Below, in pieces: positions 59,317 through 64,000 of a stretch of 64,000 bases of DNA. This stretch comes from CAVQWT01 sp963810815. Its GTDB lineage: Bacteria; Pseudomonadota; Gammaproteobacteria; Burkholderiales; Casimicrobiaceae. Location: NCBI GenBank assembly GCA_963810815.1, contig CAWEPB010000002.1, positions 186,001-250,000 of the forward strand. Direction: 5' to 3'. Numbering within the stretch: the first letter of the stretch is position 1; every line of letters starts with the position of its first letter. Position numbers and translations under genes: made by a program. A model generated the notes under the pieces. That model saw nothing but the letters and a program-made list of their open reading frames with translations. It had not been told where the DNA came from and ran no database searches.

Positions 59317-60342
59317 TTACTTCGGCGCGACCGGCGCCGGCGGCGCGGACTTGAGGCGCTCCTCGAACGCACGCCGGGCGGCGGCGGCGGCCTCGGCGTT
59401 GGGCGGGGCGTACAGCGCGTCGATCGCCGGCTGGTTGACCTTGACCTCGGGACCGCGCAGCCCGGCGACCGCGGCCTCGCGCTGGGCGACGACGTACCGC
59501 TGCTTCATTTCCTCGATGATCGTGCCCTTGACCTCGTCGAACGAGCGCTGCCCCGCGGGCTTCTTGCCGTCGAGCCGGATCAGGTGCCAGCCGAAGCGCG
59601 ACTGCACCGGCTCGCTGACGTCGCCGTCTTTCGCCAGGGCGAAGGCCGCGGCCGCGAATGCCGGGTCCATCTCGGTCGCGACGAACCAGTCCAGCCGGCC
59701 GGCATTCTGGCCCGCCGACGGGTCCTCGGAGAGTTCCCTGGCGACCGCGTTGAAATCGCCGCCCGCAGCAATGCGCGCACGGGCCGCGACGGCCAGTGCC
59801 TTGGCCTCGTCGCTGCTGTGCTTGCGGGTGTCGAACAGGATGTGCGAGGCCTTCACCTGTGCCGGCAGTTCGAAGCGCTTGCGCTCGGTCAGGTAGATCT
59901 CCCGCGCGCGCGCCTCGTTGACGGCGCCCCGGGCGTCGAACTCGGCGCCGGCTTTCGCGTCGATGCGCTGGATCTGGGCCTGCGCGTAGATGCGCTCGAT
60001 CTCGGCGGCGATCCGCGGTCCCAGCTCGGGGTCGGCGTCGATGTTGCCGGCCTTCGCCCGCGCGGCCAGCGCCTTCTGGTTCCACAGCCGGGCGACGACA
60101 TCCTCGATGCGCTTCTGGCTCGCCGGAAAGGACGCGCGTGCATCGGGCGGCAGGCGCAGCAGCTCGAGTTCGTAATCGGAGCGCCGGAGCACCGCCGACG
60201 GCGATTCGATGAGGACAACCGCCGCGTCGGCCGGGGCCGGCGCAGGGGCCTGTGCGGCCGCGGTGCCGACGGCGAGGGCGAGAGTGAGGGCGAGCGACGC
60301 GCCGAGGGCGGCGCGGCGAAGAGTACGGGTCATGGTGTTCAT
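59317..60342 (-). CDS. Periplasmic parvulin-type peptidyl-prolyl isomerase (EpsD/PpiC-like)
   Basis: The 341-residue product has a signal peptide (residues ~12-31, ALTLALAVGTAAAQA), a SurA-like helical N-domain and a parvulin domain (~160-260) with VKASHILFDTRKHSSDEAKA, FNAVARELSEDPSAGQNAG and VSEPVQSRFGWHLIRLDGKK. It isomerises prolyl bonds during folding of exported proteins; EpsD-type members accompany exopolysaccharide gene clusters. It is first in the minus-strand glycan operon. ATG 60342 follows AAGG; an in-frame ATG at 60333 is also possible. Confidence 0.92.
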   Translation of the reverse strand: MNTMTRTLRRAALGASLALTLALAVGTAAAQAPAPAPADAAVVLIESPSAVLRRSDYELELLRLPPDARASFPASQKRIEDVVARLWNQKALAARAKAGNIDADPELGPRIAAEIERIYAQAQIQRIDAKAGAEFDARGAVNEARAREIYLTERKRFELPAQVKASHILFDTRKHSSDEAKALAVAARARIAAGGDFNAVARELSEDPSAGQNAGRLDWFVATEMDPAFAAAAFALAKDGDVSEPVQSRFGWHLIRLDGKKPAGQRSFDEVKGTIIEEMKQRYVVAQREAAVAGLRGPEVKVNQPAIDALYAPPNAEAAAAARRAFEERLKSAPPAPVAPK

Positions 60343-60355
60343 AGAGCCTTCGACA

Positions 60356-60381
60356 ACAAAAGGCCCCGCGGGTGCGGGGCC
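60356..60381 (-). terminator. Terminator between exported-protein gene and glycan operon
   Basis: Stem GGCCCCGC / GCGGGGCC is followed on the minus strand by TTTTGTTG. A second GC-rich hairpin lies just upstream at 60396-60426. It separates the gene at 60432-61670 from the PPIase. Confidence 0.8.
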
Positions 60382-60431
60382 GGAATGTGCAGAAGGGACC
60401 CGGCCCCCGAAGGGCGGCCGGTCCCCTGCCG

Positions 60432-61670
60432 TCACGGAATGATGTTCATCTCGATCTTGGCGTTGCAGTCGGTCGTCTGGCAGGTCCAGATGAAGATGGT
60501 CGGGTCGTAGTTCCGGAGATTGATGTAGTACGTCGAACCCGGAACCAGCTGCGGCAATCCCGCCGCCGCTCCGGCCAGCGCCAGCGTGTATTGCGGCGAT
60601 GCCGCGCCGCCCGGGACCCCGTAGGCCCGCCGCATCGGCGCATTGACGCCGGTGAGGTCGGTGTTCGGCCTGAAATCGCAGGGCTGCGTCGACAGCGTCA
60701 CCTCGCGCACCGAGGGAGCGCCGTCCTGATACTCGACGACGTTGATCTGGCCGATCTTCATTCCGGTGGTGAAGTTCGCGTTGGCGGGTACCGTCATCGT
60801 TGCGTAGAACCCGCTCTGCGACGGCATTCCACCGTTGTTGATCGTGTACAACGCCGCGCCCTGGGCATACGGCAGCTCGCCGGACTGGACGCCGCTCAGC
60901 GGCGGCGTCGTGGACGCACAGTAGCCCGCCGCCACACCCGCGACCGAGAACGTGGTCTGCACCGGCCCCGCGCAGGACGGTCCGTTGCAGGCGGTGAGCG
61001 TATAGGTCGTCGTCAGTGCCGACGCGCCGGTGTTGGGCGGCAGGGTGTCGGTCTGGTTCTGGCCCGTCTGCCAGGCGACGCCGTTCTTCTGCCAGGCCCA
61101 CGAGGTGACGGCACCGCCGCCGGTGCAGGCGCCCGCGACGCTGATCGCACCGCCCGCGGACGGCAGGTTGCCGCTGCTCGGGGTGCGGGTGATGCTGCAT
61201 CCCGTCGGCGGCGGCGGCGGCACGTTGGTCCAGCTGACGGTGATGTCGGCAATCCCGGAGAGCTGGCCGCTCGACGACGTCGCGCGGTAGATGCACGACC
61301 GCGGCTGGCCGGGCGCGCCGAGCGCGGTCTGGTTGGAGGTCGAGAACGTCGTCGGGCAGCCGGCGTCGCCGCCGAGCAGCGCCCACGAATACTGGGTGGC
61401 CGACGGCGTGCAGGCGACGGACAGCGTGACGGCGTCGTTGATGCCGGGCGCGCCGGGCGTCGCGGTCGCGGCGCAAGCGAGCTTGACGCAGGTGAGCGTG
61501 CGCGCGCCGGCCGGGCCGGACAGCACGAAGTCGGCGCAGTTGGGATCCGAGTAGGTGATCGTCGCAGCACGCGCAGGCGCGGCGGGCAACGCGAGGACCA
61601 GGGCCAGGACGGCAGCGGACGTGGTCGTGGCGAGGGAGAGGAACTTCGCCGACAGCAATTTCGAGCGCAT
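60432..61670 (-). CDS. Exported protein of unknown function with Ig-like segments
   Basis: The 412-residue product has a signal peptide (SAAVLALVLALPAAPARA). Cys-rich modules follow that look Ig-like or PKD-like (VSWTNVPPPPPTGCSITRTPSSG, SVAGACTGGGAVTSWAWQKN; residues ~45-245). The C-terminal ~165-residue domain of unknown type contains GFYATMTVPANANFTTGM and QPCDFRPNTDL. I recognise no enzyme motif. ATG 61670 (MRSKLLSAKF) gives a standard signal peptide. It ends in a strong hairpin terminator and appears monocistronic. Confidence 0.8.
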   Translation of the reverse strand: MRSKLLSAKFLSLATTTSAAVLALVLALPAAPARAATITYSDPNCADFVLSGPAGARTLTCVKLACAATATPGAPGINDAVTLSVACTPSATQYSWALLGGDAGCPTTFSTSNQTALGAPGQPRSCIYRATSSSGQLSGIADITVSWTNVPPPPPTGCSITRTPSSGNLPSAGGAISVAGACTGGGAVTSWAWQKNGVAWQTGQNQTDTLPPNTGASALTTTYTLTACNGPSCAGPVQTTFSVAGVAAGYCASTTPPLSGVQSGELPYAQGAALYTINNGGMPSQSGFYATMTVPANANFTTGMKIGQINVVEYQDGAPSVREVTLSTQPCDFRPNTDLTGVNAPMRRAYGVPGGAASPQYTLALAGAAAGLPQLVPGSTYYINLRNYDPTIFIWTCQTTDCNAKIEMNIIP

Positions 61671-61847
61671 GAACGATCCCGGGTCGGAGGGTGGATTAAC
61701 GCGCATTATAGACGACGCTGCGCGAGCGTGCGGGCGCGGCGCGAAGCGGCGGCGGGAGCCGGGCCACGTGCGCAGCCGCGGCGGGATGCCGCAGCGGCGG
61801 CGGATCGCACCGCCGTGCGTGCGAAATGGAAAATGAACGGAAAATAA

Positions 61848-61875
61848 AAAGGGCGAGGCCGAAGCCCCGCCCTTT
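61848..61875 (-). terminator. Rho-independent terminator after the exported protein gene
   Basis: Stem AAAGGGCG.GGC / GCC.CGCCCTTT is followed on the minus strand by TTTTTATTTTCC, 23 bp after the stop codon. Confidence 0.9.
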
Positions 61876-61898
61876 CACAACCTCGGACTGATCCGGAA

Positions 61899-63349
61899 TT
61901 ACTGGATCGAACGCGTCGTCTTGTGGTTGAAGTTGGCGCCGTAGCTCGACTGCACGTTCTTGCCAGCGCCATCCGTCAGCGTGCCGTTGTTGTACGCTTG
62001 CGCCGCGAAACCGACCACCGGCAGGCCGGCGAACGTCGTGGCGGCCAGCGAGCCGGTCACGATGCCCAGGCCGGAGACCGTGGCCGTCGTCGACGCGCCG
62101 CCGTACAGCACGTGCTTGGCGGCCGGCGAGCCGGCGGTGCCGATCAGCGGGAAGCCCATCGCCACCCAACCGTGCTCGAAGCTGGTCGGGATGTTGGCGA
62201 GGTTCTTCGAGCCCAGGATGTTGCCACCCTTGAACGTGATCACGTTCGCTTCCCAGCAGATCGAATCGGTCTGCGTGGGCGGCGGCGGCGAGAACGACGT
62301 CGGCGACGAAATCGTGCGCTCTTCGCGGTCGAACTGGACGATCGTCACGTCATCGCACGAGCCCGAGTTGCCGTTGAAGTTGCGCTGGAACAGGCGGCCG
62401 GCGTTGTTGCCCGAGCCCGTCGCGATGTACGAGTACTTCGTCGGCATCGTGACGACCCAGTCGGTCGCGCCCTTGACAAGGTGTCGAGCACGAACTCGTT
62501 GTGCACGGCGTTGTGCATGAACACGGCCGAGACAGCGTCGATCGGGTTCGTCGTGGCGGCCCAGTCGGTCACGTACGTCGCGTTGCTCGCAGTGACGACC
62601 GAGACCTTCGGGTTGACGTTGGCCAGGTTCGGGAGGATCGAGCCGGGGGCGAACCACAGCGGGAGCGTCGAGAAACCGTCCAGCGCGACCGCGTCGATGC
62701 CGTAGGCGTCGCCCGTCAGCACGTTGATCAGCGTGGCCGTGCCGAACAGGCCGCCGTTGCCCGCGACGGTGTCGGACGAAGCCGAGGTCAGCGGGGTGCA
62801 ATCCGGCACGCCGGCGATATGGGTGATCGCGTCGTACGTGGTCGAACCGTCGACGATGTTGCCCATTTCGATGATCTCGATGTAGCCCTCGCGGGTACGG
62901 TCGAGCGACGTGTCGGCGCCGTCAGCAGCCGAGCCGGTGTACGCGTAGTTGACGAACGGCGTCGGCGAAGCGGCGCTGGACGAAACCACGGGCTGCGTGC
63001 AGGACGCGTCCGGCGTGTAGATGCCGGCGCCGGCGGCGGTCGGCAGCACGGCGGCAACCCAGACGTCCTTGGCCGAGAGGTACAGGTTGAAGTCAAGCAC
63101 TTCGCGGGAATTCTTGCCTTCCAGGAAGCGGACCTTGACGGCCTTCGCCGACGCGGTCGAGTTGACGACCGACAGCAGCGTGTTGTAGCTCGCCAGCGCA
63201 ACGCGGTCGCGGACCGTGTAGTACGGATAGACCAGCGCCTGGCCGAGGCCGTCCGGGTTGACCGAGACCGCTTCCGCAGCACCGGTCACGCCCAGAGCGC
63301 TGATACCCGCGAGAGCGGCGTAGAGCGACTTCTTGTTGAACGTGTTCAT
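61899..63349 (-). pseudogene. Exported protein of unknown function, single-base frameshift
   Basis: Joined frames give about 483 residues. A signal peptide (SLYAALAGISALGVTGAAEA) precedes VNPDGLGQALVYPYYTVRD, a motif I associate with a family of exported proteins of unknown function in beta- and gammaproteobacteria. At 62480-62481 the frame breaks: one extra base would turn DTLSRARP into DTLVKGATDWVVTMPTK and restore the ~190-residue C-terminus, which ends in GANFNHKTTRSIQ. GAGGAG lies 11 bases before ATG 63349. Lower GC bias in codon choice and the strong terminator suggest high expression. An intact gene with a sequencing error is as likely as a real pseudogene. Confidence 0.85.
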
Positions 63350-63377
63350 CTTTGTATTAACTCCTCTGTTTGCGATT

Positions 63378-63393
63378 TAAAGTGATCACTTTA
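63378..63393. promoter_or_regulatory. Perfect 16-bp palindrome, operator candidate
   Basis: TAAAGTGATCACTTTA lies 29-44 bp upstream of the exported-protein start codon. A possible minus-strand -10 (TATAAG, 63418-63413) would place it just downstream of the transcription start, where a bound repressor would block elongation. Confidence 0.6.
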
Positions 63394-63518
63394 GAACCAA
63401 CAGCGCGTAAATCTTATACGAGCTTGCTGCTTTTACCAAACGTTTTCCGTCCTGCCGCGAAGTCCCCCTGTGGAAAATTTGCAACGGCCGCCCGGGTGTA
63501 TCTGCCTTCCAACTGCCT

Positions 63519-63971
63519 TCAGTCTCCCCGGACGTACCAAGCTTGACCGTCCTGGATGACCCACTTTTCGCGGACCGGAGTCACAATTCCCGGTATCTGC
63601 CGCGTATCGTACGTCAACCTCAATGCTACCTCGCACACCTCGCCTTCGCAGGCGATGGAGTCCACTTCGACCTTGCGCCAGCCAAGCGGACGGGTCCGGC
63701 CCTTCCATGACTGCAGCGACATCGTGTCGCGGGACGCCGGGGACAGGAACTCGTAGGCTCCGTCGAGATCGTGTTTGATCATCAGATCCCACCGGGCCAG
63801 CACCCGCGCCTTCACCGCATCCTGCTTCACCTGGGCCGGGGAGTCTGTCGTCAGGGAACCGGTCGTGGCGCATCCCGCCGCCAAGGTGACCAGCAGGAGC
63901 ATTGCCGCCTGCCGCGCCCACCGCTTCGATGATTCCCGGACCGACTGCGATCCGACCTTCGCTGCACTCAT
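63519..63971 (-). CDS. Small lipoprotein of unknown function
   Basis: The 150-residue product has a lipoprotein signal (AAMLLLVTLAAGCATTGS, Cys ~34) and a single compact domain containing ARVLARWDLMIKHDLDGAYEF, SPASRDTMSLQSWKGR and a final EKWVIQDGQAWYVRGD. It resembles small NTF2-like lipoproteins, but I cannot assign a family. GAAGGA lies about 10 bases before ATG 63971. About 170 bp separate it from the exported-protein gene, which lies downstream on the same strand. Confidence 0.8.
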   Translation of the reverse strand: MSAAKVGSQSVRESSKRWARQAAMLLLVTLAAGCATTGSLTTDSPAQVKQDAVKARVLARWDLMIKHDLDGAYEFLSPASRDTMSLQSWKGRTRPLGWRKVEVDSIACEGEVCEVALRLTYDTRQIPGIVTPVREKWVIQDGQAWYVRGD

Positions 63972-64000
63972 CAGGATTGCTTCCTTCTCAGTTTCCGCCC

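Overview
The window is GC-rich, densely coded chromosomal DNA with no phage, IS or CRISPR content. A complete rRNA operon of betaproteobacterial character (16S-tRNA-Ile-tRNA-Ala-23S-5S, minus strand, 31.7-37.3 kb) and typical housekeeping genes (asnS, terC-like, RND efflux, Hsp20) point to a betaproteobacterium, probably Burkholderiales or a near relative. I cannot name the genus by eye.

Layout. 0-5.6 kb: an exported DUF11-type repeat protein running off the left edge, a FAS1 protein, an unrecognised protein and a TPR-GT41 (SPINDLY/OGT-like) glycosyltransferase. 5.8-17 kb: asnS, a TerC-family protein, then a minus-strand tripartite RND efflux operon (adaptor, permease, outer-membrane factor) behind a large MscS-type channel. 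17-25 kb: DUF3667 and DUF3365/haem proteins, tRNA-Phe, Hsp20, a three-gene catabolic operon (sugar-acid dehydratase, Ldh_2 dehydrogenase, fluoroacetate-dehalogenase-like hydrolase) and a degenerate HtrA-like protein. 25-31.5 kb: a membrane spermidine-synthase-like protein, mtnA and a class II aldolase in a tight operon, then a secreted M11-like metallopeptidase. 31.7-37.3 kb: the rrn operon.

37.5-60.3 kb is the most distinctive region. Two operons converge and end 18 bp apart. The plus-strand operon holds a GT9, a GT4, an undecaprenyl-phosphate sugar-1-phosphate transferase, two membrane proteins and a DUF5672-SEC-C-TPR-GT9 fusion. The minus-strand operon holds a parvulin PPIase, Wzm and Wzt ABC exporter subunits, an acyltransferase-like protein, a methyltransferase with coiled coil, a GT2-GT4 fusion and two large TPR-GT41 transferases. 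Together they can prime, assemble, modify and export a surface glycan, with an unusually large set of TPR-linked transferases that may glycosylate proteins. 60.4-64 kb holds three exported proteins of unknown function.

Three long genes (RND permease, GT2-GT4 protein, exported protein at 61.9-63.3 kb) each look broken by a single-base indel. That pattern suggests consensus errors in the assembly as much as real mutation, so these three should be read with care.
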